This document shows, one piece after another, positions 1-9,312 of a stretch of 64,000 nt of DNA. The notes beneath the pieces were generated by a model, which worked only from the letters and a program-made list of their open reading frames with translations, was not told where the DNA came from and ran no database searches. Origin of the DNA: JAXGXJ01 sp963829545 (lineage in GTDB: Bacteria; Actinomycetota; Thermoleophilia; RBG-16-64-13). Within the stretch, counting starts at the first letter, position 1. Each line of letters starts with the position of its first letter. The stretch lies in contig CAWHIX010000012.1 of NCBI GenBank assembly GCA_963829545.1, positions 1 to 64,000 on the forward strand, written 5' to 3'. A program made the position numbers and the translations under genes.

Positions 1-968
1 GTCCGTCTGATCGCGTCGCGAAACCTGCCCACCGACGTGCTCGCCAGCATCCGCACCCTTCCCCCTGAGTATCTAGAGCAGCGGCTGACAGCGCTCGAGG
101 GGCAGCCGGCGCCGCTCCCGATGGGCTCCATTTCCGAAGAACTCCGCGGTCTGTTGGAGCCGGCCGGCTGGCGCTCTATGATCCAGATCCCGGTGAACGC
201 GAAGGGGACGGTCTTTGGAGCTCTGATGCTCCTCACCCGCCGGGAAACGGATTCTTCTCCCGAACAACTGTCCTCGCTCGCCGCCCTCGGTAATCAGATC
301 GGAATGGCTGTCGACAATGCCCGCCTGTATGAGCACGCGGAGGAGTCCGCGGCTGCTGCGGAGAGGAACCGCTTGGCCCGGGACCTGCACGACGCCGTCA
401 GTCAGACCCTCTTCTCCGTGAGTCTGATCGCCGAGGTCCTGCCCCGGATCTACGCGAGAGATCCGGTCCAGGGGGCCCAGCGCCTGGACGAATTGCGCCA
501 ACTGACCCGGGGCGCGCTGGCCGAGATGCGCACGCTGCTCCTCGAGCTTCGGCCCGCCACTCTGGCCGAAGCGAGCTGCCAGACCTGCTCAAGCAGCTCG
601 GCGAAGCGGTCACGGGCCGCGCCCGCATACCGGTCGAGGTGATCACCGAGGACTCCGGAGAGCTGCCCACCGACGTGCGGCTCGCCTTCTACCGCATCGC
701 CCAGGAAGCTCTCAACAATGTTGTGAAGCACTCCCGCGCCCGAAAGGCCAAAGTCTCGCTGGTGCCCCTAGTCGGGCACCCGGACGACGCCCGGCTCGCC
801 GTGGAAGACGATGGAGCCGGTTTCGACCCGGCGGCGGGTGGAGGTCAGCTTGGGCTGGGGATCATGCGGGAGCGGGCCGAGTCGGTCAAAGCCCATCTGC
901 TCATCTGCTCCGCCCCGGGGGAAGGGACAAAGGTCGCAGTCACCTGGTCGCCCGCGCCGCCGGCGTAG
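1..968 (+). CDS. GAF-domain sensor histidine kinase, NarL/LiaS type (5' end outside window, one frameshift)
   Basis: Two-component sensor kinase; the open frame enters from the left edge, so the N-terminus is missing. The first ~95 visible residues look like the end of a GAF domain. A HisKA_3 dimerisation segment follows, with the phospho-acceptor His in RNRLARDLHDAVSQ near base 390. The HATPase part lies in another frame after a one-base loss near 572 (GAAGCGAGCTG reads sensibly with one more G). It shows NNVVKHSRA, DDGAGFD and GLGIMRERAES, the N, G1 and G2 boxes. No membrane segment is seen in the visible part. The receiver-only gene 120 bp downstream is its probable partner. What it senses is unknown. 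Confidence 0.85.
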
Positions 969-1090
969 CCGAGCAGGCCCCGGGGCAGCTTTCGGATCGG
1001 CCCGAGCCCCCCATAACTGGCCAGCCGACCAGGCTTCAAACCGGCCGACTGCCGCTGGGCGCCAAGGCCGCCCTGAGGCACAGTTGACCC

Positions 1091-1464
1091 ATGAGGACTC
1101 TTCTTGCAGATGACAACGGCGAGATCCGAGCGGCTCTTCGCCTGCTCCTCGAAGAACTAGGCGAGGGGGACGTCCTCGAGGCGGGCGACCTGGGCCAGGC
1201 CCTCGCGGCCCTTGAGCGCGCGGGCGTCGACGTGATCTTGCTCGACTGGGAGCTTCCCCAGGGGGACTACGCTGGTGGAGCACCGCGGAGTTCGTCAGGG
1301 AGTCGAAGCAGAGAGCGCCAGGTTGCCGGATGATCGCGATGAGCGGCGGACCGGAGTCGCGCGGCGAGTCATTGGGGGCCGGCTGCGACGCTTTCGTCAG
1401 CAAGAACGACCCGCCGGATCGCCTCCTAGCCCTGCTTGGAGTGGGGCGGGAGCTATCGGGCTAG
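1091..1464 (+). CDS. Receiver-only response regulator (one frameshift)
   Basis: A phosphoacceptor receiver domain of about 124 residues. It starts MRTLLADDNGEIR, with the acidic pair in ADD, and the phosphoryl site is in VILLDWELP. A one-base shift near 1272 moves the frame; the rest reads AEFVRESK, then MIAMSGGPES, and ends with AGCDAFVSKNDPPDRL, whose Lys is the conserved late-domain lysine. It stops at TAG 1462-1464 without a helix-turn-helix, so it is either a single-domain regulator or a truncated NarL-type protein. The upstream histidine kinase is the obvious partner. The receiver assignment is firm; the lack of an output domain could reflect sequence damage. Confidence 0.75.
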
Positions 1465-1512
1465 TACCGCCGGCGCCGTAGGCGCCCAGACCGCATCCGA
1501 ACAAGAGGGCTC

Positions 1513-1945
1513 ATGCAGACACCGATGCTCCCCTATCCGACCGCGACCAGGTATCCCTTGACCTTCCGCGTCGACTACCCGGACAAGCCTCTCAGCAGGC
1601 TCACCCCCTTCTTCCGCTTGGTCGTGGACGACGGTGGGCATACTGTTTCTGCCCCTTCTGCTCATGATCCTCTTCCGCAAGAAGTACCCGCGTTGGTGGT
1701 TCGACTGGAACCTCGAGCTCACGCGATTCTTGGCGCGCGTCTGAGTCTACGCCATGCTGCTCCGCGATGAATGTCCCTCTACCGACGACCAGCAGGCCGT
1801 CCATCTCGATATCCAATATCCCGACGCCCGGCAGCTCAGTCGCGGGCTTCCGCTGGTCAAGTGGTTTCTGGCCCCCATCAAGTACCAGAAGCTCATGGGA
1901 GACGAGTCTACCTCATGCCGCCAAGCGATGCCGTCGCGGCCCGGC
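1513..1945 (+). pseudogene. DUF4389-like membrane protein, decayed
   Basis: The product begins RYPLTFRVDYPDKPLSRL and, after a one-base shift near 1615, continues with a hydrophobic stretch (GILFLPLLLMILF) and WWFDWNLELTRF, the pattern of DUF4389 proteins. An in-frame TGA follows at 1742-1744, where relatives carry an ordinary residue. Reading past it gives LLRDECPSTDDQ and LSRGLPLVKWFLA before homology-like sequence stops. A frameshift, a stop and a missing second transmembrane part together suggest a pseudogene, or a sequence with two errors. DUF4389 proteins are membrane proteins of unknown function, sometimes duplicated in Actinobacteria. Confidence 0.5.
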
Positions 1946-2040
1946 CCCGGTTGCCCTTCGCCTCAGCGGTTGAGCACGGCGACTTTGGCTCGAGATGGTC
2001 GCGGACAGGAGCCTCCCGCCCGCCGGCCGACGCCCGCTCC

Positions 2041-3023
2041 TTACGCTTGCTTGATGCGCTCCTCGACCTTGACGACCGGCCAGGTCATCTCCTTGACCGG
2101 CTCGCGAAGCTTCTCGCTCTTGCTGCGGAGATCGACCGCCTTCTCATAGGCCTGCCGTGCTTCCTTTCTCTGCCCAGCTTCGCCAGGGTGACGGCCTTGT
2201 TATACCAAGCGTTGGCCCGGGAGCTGAGACGAGACTCCTCGAAGTCTTTGGGGTCTATCTCGATCGCCTTGTCGTAGGCTTCCAGCGCTTCCAGAGGCCT
2301 TCCCAGTTCTCCAAGAACGTTCCCCGTGTTGATCCATGCCCTTACGCTGAGCCCGGAACTGGGATTCAGCGCAATGGCCCTGCGGTAGGCGTCCAACGCT
2401 TCGCTGCGCTTTTCCATCTCGCCCAGAATGTATCCCTTGGCGTACCAGGCCTCGGCGTACCCGGGATTCAATTCCGCTGCTCGCTCGATCAAGTCCAGAG
2501 CTTCCTGCAACCTTCCCTGCTTGGCAAAGAGATCGCCCTTGCTGTAGTGGAGCTCGGGGCTGTCCGGAGCGACCGCCATTGCCTGGTCGTACGCTTCTTC
2601 CGACTGCCGATACCAGTCTCGTGCGACCGAGGCATCGTTGCTGCTCTGGGCTATTCCCGCCATGACATCGGCGAGGTTGTAGAGCGCGTCGACGTAGCTC
2701 GGGTCCAGCTCGATGACCTTGCGGTACGATTCCACGGCCAGTCCCTGCTTTTCCCGACTCTCCATCGCGCTGATACAGAGGCCCCTGTTGTACCAGGTGT
2801 CCGCGTCCGCAGGATCGAGTTCCAGAGCGGTGTTGTAGACGCTCAGGGCTTCCTCGAGCCTACCCATCTTCTTCAAGGCGATGCCCTTGTACACCCACGC
2901 AGGCGCATAACCAGGATTCAGGGCTATTGCCTTCTCGCTCGCCTCGAGGGCTTTGGAGTACTTGCCTTCGCCCAGTTGCTGCGAGATGTCCTTGAGCACG
3001 TCCTCTATCTTCTTCTCTTTCAT
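2041..3023 (-). CDS. Tetratricopeptide-repeat protein
   Basis: About 327 residues built almost entirely of TPR units, for example YAPAWVYKGIALKKMGR, DADTWYNRGLCIS and YAEAWYAKGYILGEM, roughly eight 34-residue repeats. Such proteins are protein-binding scaffolds. No signal peptide or membrane segment is seen, so it is probably cytoplasmic. After residue ~285 a one-base shift near 2165 changes frame; the restored end reads EARQAYEKAV and finishes ERIKQA at the TAA at 2041-2043. The start MKEKKIEDVLKD at 3023 is the only good Met. It stands alone, with about 230 bp of upstream DNA in which I see no gene. The binding partner cannot be guessed. Confidence 0.8.
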
Positions 3024-3252
3024 GGTGCTTTCCGCCCGGGGGCGTCCTTCTGTGCGGGATTGCCGTGAACCAAGGCTGCGCTGTTCTATGTCCTACCGCC
3101 AAAGCAGGGCGCCCAAACGCCGCCGCCTCAGAACTGCGAGTCAACCTTGAATAAGGAGACTCGATGGCCAAGGTTGTTAAGCGACACTGGACCAGTGACA
3201 ACGATGGCGGGCTTCGCAGGCCCGGCCGTCGGTCCTCCGGATGACCTTGGGC

Positions 3253-3435
3253 CTACTTCACTAAATGACCGTGCACGATCACATTAGAGAGATAGTGACC
3301 GGAGCTCCGGTCGAAGTCCCCACCGTAGAGGCGGACCTCATCACCCGGCTCCAGGTCCTTCAGATGGTAGAAGACGTCCGGACCGGTCTTCGTGTCGACG
3401 TGGGCCACAATCACAGCCGGCCCGCTTGATCGGGA
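3253..3435 (-). pseudogene. Sortase fragment
   Basis: About 60 residues on the minus strand match the middle of a class E/F-type sortase: SSGPAVIVAHVDTKTG followed by VFYHLKDLEPGDEVRL, with the conserved catalytic-His region in AHVD. The stretch then ends at TAG 3253-3255 after SNVIVHGHLVK, without the TLxTC catalytic cysteine or the Arg. Upstream, the frame runs into the selC gene, so there is no N-terminal anchor. This is a remnant, and it abuts the 3' end of selC. A complete sortase lies at 9325-10294. Confidence 0.55.
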
Positions 3436-3517
3436 GGGGTCTCGCAAGACAGCGCAACGTAGTCGAGGCCCAATCTGCCCAGGAGAAGGTCTTGACGGAA
3501 AGCCCTGCAAATGGCAG

Positions 3518-3614
3518 TGGCGGAGCGGCATGGGAATCGAACCCACCCTGGAGGGGCCTACCCCCCAACACCGGTTTTGAAGACCGGGCCAGCCACCAGA
3601 CCGAACGCCGCTCC
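3518..3614 (-). tRNA. selC: tRNA-Sec (UCA anticodon)
   Basis: Selenocysteine tRNA read on the minus strand. The acceptor stem is 8 bp (GGAGCGGC with GCCGCTCC), the extended stem of bacterial tRNA-Sec, followed by an encoded CCA (3518-3520). The anticodon loop CTTCAAA holds TCA (plus-strand 3578-3580) and sits on a CCGGT/ACCGG stem. A long variable arm (GGTGTTGGGGGGTAGGCCCCTCC) and the T loop GGGTTCGATTCCC follow. It is charged with Ser, converted by SelA and delivered to UGA by SelB, both encoded just upstream on the same strand. The gap to the selB stop is about 67 bp. Confidence 0.95.
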
Positions 3615-3681
3615 AGGACAAGTCTAGCTCATAGCCCTATCGAGAATGGGCGTGGGTGTCGAAGCCCGGGGAGTCGAGACC

Positions 3682-5787
3682 TTACCGGCGCCTCCGGCGC
3701 AGGCGCCGCGCCTCCCCCACGCGTAGCGTGAGGCCCTCGGAATCCATGTGCTCGAGCAGGGCCTGGGCGTAGCGCCGCGACGTGCCGAGCAGATCGCGGG
3801 CTTCAGCAAGAGTGAGCTGCCCGGCGGCTTCCATGGCTCCGGCAAGCTGGTCGAGCAGGGTCTGTAGGCGGTCCAAGGGGTAGTAGAGGTCTTCACCGAC
3901 CCTGACGAGCTTCCCCTGTCGCACGAGAGCATCGACGATCTTCTGGGCTTCTCGAGGCGGAAGGCCGGCGGCCTCGGCGGCCACCGCTACACTGGGCGCC
4001 TCCGCAGGCGCGCACGAGTCTTCGAACTGCGCCAGCAGCGACGCCATCGACTCACCCTGCCCCGCGTCTGGCTCGGCGGCCGCCTCCGCCCACACGAAGC
4101 CGTGCTCGGTCCGCCGCAGGTCTCCGCCGGCGACCAGCCGGGCCAGGGCTTCATCGAGGGCCGGCCATTCCTTGCCCCGCGCCAAATCCCGCCTGAGATC
4201 GCCAAGGGTCATGTAGGGGTTCAGCGCATATGTGCCCGCGCGATCTTTGAGGGTATCCAGGGTCGCCTCGACGAGTGACAGCAGCGACGGGCCATGGAAG
4301 AGGCGGGGGCCGGGGCCCCCCGACGACTTGGTGGCCGCAGCCGAGCCGGCCCCCGTGTCCGTCAACGGAACCGTCGCGGTACCGCCGGCCGGCAGAGCAC
4401 GGCCGTCGGCCAGGAGGGCCGCCACGGCCGCCGCGTTCTTGCCGCGAGGGAACCGCCATAGGTAAGGGCTTCCCTCCAGCCTGGCCTGAGCCAGACCCTG
4501 CGGGAAGGCTTCGTGTAGCAGCAGCGCCGCCACGGCGTCCACAGCGCCTTCCTCGAGCAGCATCAAGCGGTCGTGCCAGCGCGGCCCCGTGCTGTGCTTG
4601 TGCGGGGCGGGGTCGATCACCCGGCCACCCCCGAGCGTGGTCACCGGCGTGATGGACCGCAGGATGAAGCGGTCGCCCGGATAGACGAGCGCCCGCTCGT
4701 CGAAGCGGAGTTGCGCATAGCAGGATTCGCCCGGGAGCAACGTCTCCCGATCGGCCAGGACCACCTTGGCCAGGATCTCCGCCGTGCCGTGATCCACTCG
4801 CGCACGCAGGACCCGAGAGAGGGGAGCCGGAGCATCTGGCAGTAGGGAGAGGCGCACATCGGCCATGTAAGTGGGCTCGATACTCGGATCTTTGACCACC
4901 CACTGTCCCCGCTCGACCTCATCCCGGTCGACCCCGGTGAGGTTCAGGGCCACGCGCTGTCCCGCGCCCGCTGCCGCTACCTCGCGGTCGTGCACCTGCA
5001 CGTTCCGCACGCGCACCTCGCGCCCCGCACCCGAGCCCTGGCCCGCTCTCGGGGGGAGAATGGCCACTGTATCCTCGGCACTCAGGCTACCGGACCAGAG
5101 GGTACCCGTGATGACCGTACCGATGCCCTTCAGGGAGAAGACCCGGTCCACAGGCATGCGGGTGGCCGGGTACGAGGGGCGGCGTGGCACCGAGGCACCC
5201 AGCCGGTCGAGGGTCGCCAGTAGTTCCGGCAGTCCCTCCCCGGTCACGCCGCTCACCATCACGATGGGCAACTCCGGGTAGCGGGTGGTGAGGAGGAACT
5301 CCTCCACATCGGCCTTGGCGAGCTCGGCCATCTCGGGGTCGACCATATCGATCTTGGTGAGGGCCACCAGCCCCGTGGGGATATGGAGCAGTTCGATCAC
5401 GCGCAGATGTTCGCGCGTCTGGGGCATGACACCATCGTCGGCCGCCACCACCAGCAGAAAGAGGTCGATGCCGGTTGCGCCCGCCACCATGGTCTTGACG
5501 AAACGCTCGTGACCGGGCACGTCCACCACGCTCAGCCGGCGGCCGCTGGGGAGAGCGAGTTCGGCGAAGCCCAACTCGATGCTGATGCCCCGCTCCTTCT
5601 CTTCCTTCAAACGATCGGTGTCGCGGCCTGTGAGAGCCTTGATGAGGGTGGTCTTGCCGTGGTCGATGTGTCCGGCGGTGCCCAGCGTCAGGGGACGTGC
5701 CTGCTCCTCCGAGAGTGCCGGGGCGGGGGTGGCGCCCGGGGGTCCGTCGTCACCTGGCCGGGCTCCTGAAGCATCTGGACTGGCCAT
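3682..5787 (-). CDS. selB: Selenocysteine-specific elongation factor SelB
   Basis: GTPase that carries Sec-tRNA to UGA codons marked by a SECIS hairpin. The 701-residue frame is intact. Visible motifs are G1 GHIDHGKT (39-46), G3 DVPGH (89-93) and the NKxD-equivalent TKID (144-147), followed by EF-Tu-like domain II (VFSLKGIGTVITGTLWSG) and domain III. The C-terminal third carries the winged-helix repeats that bind SECIS RNA, ending in an Arg-rich tail (RRLRRRRR). It is longer than the usual 610-640 residues because of an acidic/Pro-rich N-terminal extension and a Gly/Thr-rich insert near residue 465. The start lies 9 bp downstream of the selA stop, so selA-selB-selC look co-transcribed. Confidence 0.95.
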   Translation of the reverse strand: MASPDASGARPGDDGPPGATPAPALSEEQARPLTLGTAGHIDHGKTTLIKALTGRDTDRLKEEKERGISIELGFAELALPSGRRLSVVDVPGHERFVKTMVAGATGIDLFLLVVAADDGVMPQTREHLRVIELLHIPTGLVALTKIDMVDPEMAELAKADVEEFLLTTRYPELPIVMVSGVTGEGLPELLATLDRLGASVPRRPSYPATRMPVDRVFSLKGIGTVITGTLWSGSLSAEDTVAILPPRAGQGSGAGREVRVRNVQVHDREVAAAGAGQRVALNLTGVDRDEVERGQWVVKDPSIEPTYMADVRLSLLPDAPAPLSRVLRARVDHGTAEILAKVVLADRETLLPGESCYAQLRFDERALVYPGDRFILRSITPVTTLGGGRVIDPAPHKHSTGPRWHDRLMLLEEGAVDAVAALLLHEAFPQGLAQARLEGSPYLWRFPRGKNAAAVAALLADGRALPAGGTATVPLTDTGAGSAAATKSSGGPGPRLFHGPSLLSLVEATLDTLKDRAGTYALNPYMTLGDLRRDLARGKEWPALDEALARLVAGGDLRRTEHGFVWAEAAAEPDAGQGESMASLLAQFEDSCAPAEAPSVAVAAEAAGLPPREAQKIVDALVRQGKLVRVGEDLYYPLDRLQTLLDQLAGAMEAAGQLTLAEARDLLGTSRRYAQALLEHMDSEGLTLRVGEARRLRRRRR

Positions 5788-5796
5788 GACCTCCCG

Positions 5797-7434
5797 CTAC
5801 CCCGCCGAGGGATCGCCGGGGGCCTCGGCCGTCAGCCGCTCGATGGCCCAGGCGAGACTGTCGGCTACAGCGTCGACCTCATCCAGGTCCAGAGCGAGGA
5901 CGTCCAGGTGGATGCTGTCCTGGGACACGCGGGCCACGACCGGCACTGGGGCCCGGCGCAACTCTGCCTCCAGGGCCGAGACACCGCCCGCGAACCTGTG
6001 GCCACTGCCCGACCCTCGGTGGGGATGGCTCGGCTCCGGTGCCGACCAACCACCCGGTCCACCCGCCGCTCCCGCCGGCCGGGCGGAGCCGCCATGTCCC
6101 CCACTCTCCAGTGGCAGTTCGGGCAGACGCAGGCGCACGGCATGTGAGGGCAGTTCCACCAGGGGCATCGATCCGCCTCCGGCCCTGCCGGTCGACTCCT
6201 CCACCTCCGCGATGAAGCCGTCGGGGCAGCGTGCTTCGATGGCCGCCTGCAGGCCGGCGGCGAGCGCTGCCGTCTCCGCCGAGCCGCGACTCAAGAAACG
6301 CAGAGTCGGCACCTCTTCGCACGCCCGCTCGGGGTCCTGGTAGAGAAGCAGCGTGGCCTCCAGGGCCGCCAGCGTCATCTTGTCCAAACGCAGGGCCCGG
6401 GCCACCGGATGCCTGCGCAGCTTCTTTATCACCTCGGCCCGCCCCAGCAGAATCCCCGCTTGCGGACCACCCAAGAGCTTGTCGCCGCTGAAGCAGACCA
6501 GGTCGACGCCCGCCCGCAGCGAGGAAGCGACCGTCGGCTCCCCCCGGAAGGCGTCGAGCTCGAGCAGTGCGCCGCTCCCCAGATCATCGGCCACCAGCAC
6601 TCCCCTTCGCCGACCCAACTCGACCAACTCCTCCAGGTCGGTCTCCTCCGTGAAGCCCAGGATGCGGTAGTTGGAGGTGTGCACGCGCAGCAGCATGGCC
6701 GTCTCGGGTGTGATAGCCGCTTCATAGTCGGCCACGCGGGTGCGGTTGGTCGTGCCCACCTCCACCAAACGGACGCCGCCCGCACGCATGATGTCGGGCA
6801 TGCGGAAGGAACCGCCGATCTCCACCAATTGCCCCCGCGAGACCAGCACCTCACGACCGCCTGCGAGCGCCATGAGAAGCAGGAGCACCGACCCGGCGTT
6901 GTTGTTGACCACGAAGGCATCCTCGGCCCGAGTCAGCCGCGTAAGGAGGGCCTCCACATGAGCCTCGCGCCGGCCCCGGTCGCCGCGCTCGAGGTCATAT
7001 TCCAGGTTGCTGTAGGAACGGGCCACTTCGGCCACCCGTTCGACGGCGCTGTCCGCCAGCCGGGAGCGGCCGAGGTTGGTGTGCACCACCACCCCGCTCA
7101 GGTTGAGCACCCGCCTCAGCGCGGGCCGGCTCCACGACGCCAGGATGCGGCTCGCGGCTTCGAGAACGGCCTCAACTGACGGCCCCGGCGCCTCGCCTGC
7201 AGCCTGGGCGCCTGCGGCCTCGACGCCAGCCGCCACCACGGTCGTCGCACTGCCGCTCGCCTCGGCGCCGGTGGTGGCGACCAGTTCCCTCCGCACCAAC
7301 TCCAGAGCCGCGCGCACGGCCTCCACTACCTGCGGCCTCGGGTGGCGCTCCAGGAGGGGTGCAGCCTGCGGGTGTTGCAGCACCTCCTCGACGGCGGGCA
7401 GCGCCCGGAGGGCTCTTTTGGTGGCCTCGTCCAT
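5797..7434 (-). CDS. selA: L-seryl-tRNA(Sec) selenium transferase SelA
   Basis: PLP enzyme that converts Ser-tRNA(Sec) to Sec-tRNA(Sec) with selenophosphate. The intact 545-residue frame shows NLSGVVVHTNLGRS, VNNNAGSVLLLL, GGSFRMPDIM and the PLP-lysine motif CFSGDKLLGGPQAG with Lys319. Normal length is about 460; the excess comes from an Ala/Gly-rich insert at residues ~55-86 and a Gly/Ser/His-rich insert near 440-490. Its ATG overlaps the TAA of the polyprenyl synthase (TAATG), which indicates translational coupling. No selD is present in the window, so the selenophosphate synthetase must be encoded elsewhere. Confidence 0.95.
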   Translation of the reverse strand: MDEATKRALRALPAVEEVLQHPQAAPLLERHPRPQVVEAVRAALELVRRELVATTGAEASGSATTVVAAGVEAAGAQAAGEAPGPSVEAVLEAASRILASWSRPALRRVLNLSGVVVHTNLGRSRLADSAVERVAEVARSYSNLEYDLERGDRGRREAHVEALLTRLTRAEDAFVVNNNAGSVLLLLMALAGGREVLVSRGQLVEIGGSFRMPDIMRAGGVRLVEVGTTNRTRVADYEAAITPETAMLLRVHTSNYRILGFTEETDLEELVELGRRRGVLVADDLGSGALLELDAFRGEPTVASSLRAGVDLVCFSGDKLLGGPQAGILLGRAEVIKKLRRHPVARALRLDKMTLAALEATLLLYQDPERACEEVPTLRFLSRGSAETAALAAGLQAAIEARCPDGFIAEVEESTGRAGGGSMPLVELPSHAVRLRLPELPLESGGHGGSARPAGAAGGPGGWSAPEPSHPHRGSGSGHRFAGGVSALEAELRRAPVPVVARVSQDSIHLDVLALDLDEVDAVADSLAWAIERLTAEAPGDPSAG

Positions 7435-8456
7435 TAGCGTTCTCGTTCCAGGAAGAAGTCGGCCATGGACTCCAGAACATCGCGCGCCCGCGACTTCTGC
7501 AGCACGCCCAGGTACGACCGGGCCTCCAAGATGAGTTCGCGGGCCGTCGAGCGCGCATATTCCACCGAACCGTAGCGCTCCAGCAGATCTACCACTTCAG
7601 CTGCCTCTTCGACGCTCTTCTCCCGGCCCCGGCGGAGCACGGTCACGAGTCGCTCCCGATCGGCCGCCTCGGCCGAGGCGAGGCAGTGGATCACCATGAG
7701 CGTGCGCTTGCTCTCCAAGACGTCGGTCAGATAATCCTTGCCCATGGTGCGTTCGTCGCCCAGGATGTTGAGGAGATCGTCCTGGATCTGGAAGGCGATG
7801 GAGGAGTTCTTGCCGAACGCCGCCAGAGCCTCCCTCTCGGCCGTTGACGCCTTCCCCACGATGGCCCCCACGGTGAGCGGGGCGATGCCGCTGTAGTAGC
7901 CGGTCTTGCCCAGGGCCATCTCCAGGTAGTCGTCGGGAGTGAGGTCGTAGACGTCGTCGCGGACCCAGCCCACGTCCAGAGCCTGGCCTTCGACCGTGCG
8001 GGCGCTCATCTCCCCGATGGTGTCGAGAACCTCAAGCTTGGTGCGGTCGTCAAGGAGCGGGTCGCGGACCACGATGGAACATACCAGACCCAGAGCATAG
8101 TCACCGGCATTGATGGCCAGCGGTTCGCCGTGGATGATGTGGGCGCATTTCTGGTCGCGACGGATGAGGCTCGCGTCCATGATGTCGTCGTGGATGAGCG
8201 CGGCCGCGTGGAAGAACTCGATGGCACAACCGCTGGAAAGGGCCAGCCGAGGATCTCCACCTACCGCTTCACAGGCGAGCATGGCCATGGCCGGCCGCAC
8301 CCGCTTGCCGCCCCGGGCCACAAACTCATCTAGAATCCCGTAGAGATAGCGGTGGAGCGCGCTGCCTTCCGGTACCCCGGAGAGGTATTCGTGCAGACGG
8401 TCGTCGATCGGGCGGCTGACCTCACTCAGGTAGTCGACGAAGAGATCGACACTCAT
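7434..8456 (-). CDS. Polyprenyl diphosphate synthase, all-trans
   Basis: Prenyltransferase of 340 residues that elongates allylic diphosphates with IPP, supplying quinone or lipid-carrier chains. It shows GGKRVRPAM, the first Asp-rich motif HDDIMD followed by RR, the GQALD segment and the second region FQIQDDLLNILGD. The second motif reads DDLLN where DDxxD is usual. The residues before the first DDxxD (IEFFHAAAL) are bulky, which favours a short to medium chain, but product length cannot be fixed by eye. The gene is intact and is the first of the selA-selB-selC run. The link to selenium is probably positional. Confidence 0.88.
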   Translation of the reverse strand: MSVDLFVDYLSEVSRPIDDRLHEYLSGVPEGSALHRYLYGILDEFVARGGKRVRPAMAMLACEAVGGDPRLALSSGCAIEFFHAAALIHDDIMDASLIRRDQKCAHIIHGEPLAINAGDYALGLVCSIVVRDPLLDDRTKLEVLDTIGEMSARTVEGQALDVGWVRDDVYDLTPDDYLEMALGKTGYYSGIAPLTVGAIVGKASTAEREALAAFGKNSSIAFQIQDDLLNILGDERTMGKDYLTDVLESKRTLMVIHCLASAEAADRERLVTVLRRGREKSVEEAAEVVDLLERYGSVEYARSTARELILEARSYLGVLQKSRARDVLESMADFFLERER

Positions 8457-8612
8457 GCCCGTGGCTCCGTTCGGCGTGGTTTGACCGGCGCCCGGCGGCG
8501 ACCGGCTGTGCTACGACGATAGCATACCCTCGAGCCCGGCTGGGAGGCTGCCGCCGGGGCAAAGGCCCGCCGCCACCGCACGACACCGAAGCCGCCGTGA
8601 CGCTCCGACCCG

Positions 8613-9068
8613 CTACGCCTGGAACGGATCCACGACGACCATTCCACCAAAGGTACGGCCATGCTGAAGATCCTGTGAGTAGAGCGTCCCGCAGCCGGCC
8701 ATCACGGCGGCGGCAACGATGAGGCTGTCGTAGAAACCATAGCCGGAATCCTCCTGGAACTCGAGCGCACGCAGGTACAGGTCTCGACTCGGAAAGCTGT
8801 GCCACAAGGGAACGAGCACCCGTTCGAGATACAGGCGGCAATCGGCAGCCGACATAGGCACCGCGAACTTGCGAGTGGCGACGTTCAGGAACTCCTGCAC
8901 CACCTGGTGACTGATCACCCCAAGGCGAGTGGTCAGAGCCCTCTGCACCAACTCCCGGGCACGCTCTCTCTCCAGAGACGATTCCTTCTCGAAGGTGTAA
9001 ACGACGATGTTGGTGTCGAGGAAGAAGCGCTGCGGATCGACGGGCGTCGACCGGCGGTCAGCGGGCAT
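8613..9068 (-). CDS. PIN-domain ribonuclease toxin (VapC-like)
   Basis: A PIN nuclease of about 151 residues. I chose the ATG at 9068 (MPADRRSTPVDPQRFFLDTN), which overlaps the antitoxin stop by 11 bases; the longer frame upstream belongs to the antitoxin. Acidic PIN residues are visible: FLDTNIVVY near the N-terminus, QEFLNVATR in the middle, and GYGFYDSLIVAAA near the C-terminus. Such toxins cleave tRNA or other RNA and are neutralised by the partner encoded just upstream. The gene order antitoxin then toxin is the vapBC arrangement. The target is unknown. Confidence 0.85.
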   Translation of the reverse strand: MPADRRSTPVDPQRFFLDTNIVVYTFEKESSLERERARELVQRALTTRLGVISHQVVQEFLNVATRKFAVPMSAADCRLYLERVLVPLWHSFPSRDLYLRALEFQEDSGYGFYDSLIVAAAVMAGCGTLYSQDLQHGRTFGGMVVVDPFQA

Positions 9069-9279
9069 TGAGTTCCTCGCGGCTGAAATGACGGCCGGGA
9101 TGAGCGTGGGCGAGCTGCTCCATGAGCTCGTGGTAGCCGCGCGCCGTCCGCTCCTGCTCGGCGAAGGCGGCCAGCCAAAGGCGAAACTCGGCGTTGAGGG
9201 TAGTCCCGCGCTGCCCGGCCTCCTCACGAGCCCGGGCGATCAGTTCTTCCTCGGCGCTCAAGGTGATGTTCTTCAGCAT
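9058..9279 (-). CDS. Antitoxin, ribbon-helix-helix-like (VapB-type)
   Basis: A 73-residue protein that begins MLKNITLSAEEELIARAR, a pattern typical of RHH antitoxins: a short beta strand, then a helix-turn-helix with TTLNAEFRLWL. The acidic/basic C-terminus (GRHFSREELNAR) would wrap the PIN toxin. It overlaps the toxin start by 11 bases, so translation is coupled. A repeated CAGTGTRCAC site 34 bp upstream is a candidate autoregulatory operator. The family is recognised from pattern and context only. Confidence 0.75.
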   Translation of the reverse strand: MLKNITLSAEEELIARAREEAGQRGTTLNAEFRLWLAAFAEQERTARGYHELMEQLAHAHPGRHFSREELNAR

Positions 9280-9312
9280 CCGTCAGGCTCCCCAGTGGTT
9301 CGCGGCCATCTG

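Noticed and set aside
1742..1744. In-frame TGA in the DUF4389-like gene, considered as a selenocysteine codon because selABC is nearby
   Set aside because: DUF4389 is not a redox family, the gene also has a frameshift and a degraded 3' half, and no hairpin shaped like a bacterial SECIS was seen just after the TGA.
2157..3068. 303-residue plus-strand open frame opposite the TPR gene
   Set aside because: Shadow of the TPR coding strand; no recognisable domain and no ribosome-binding site.
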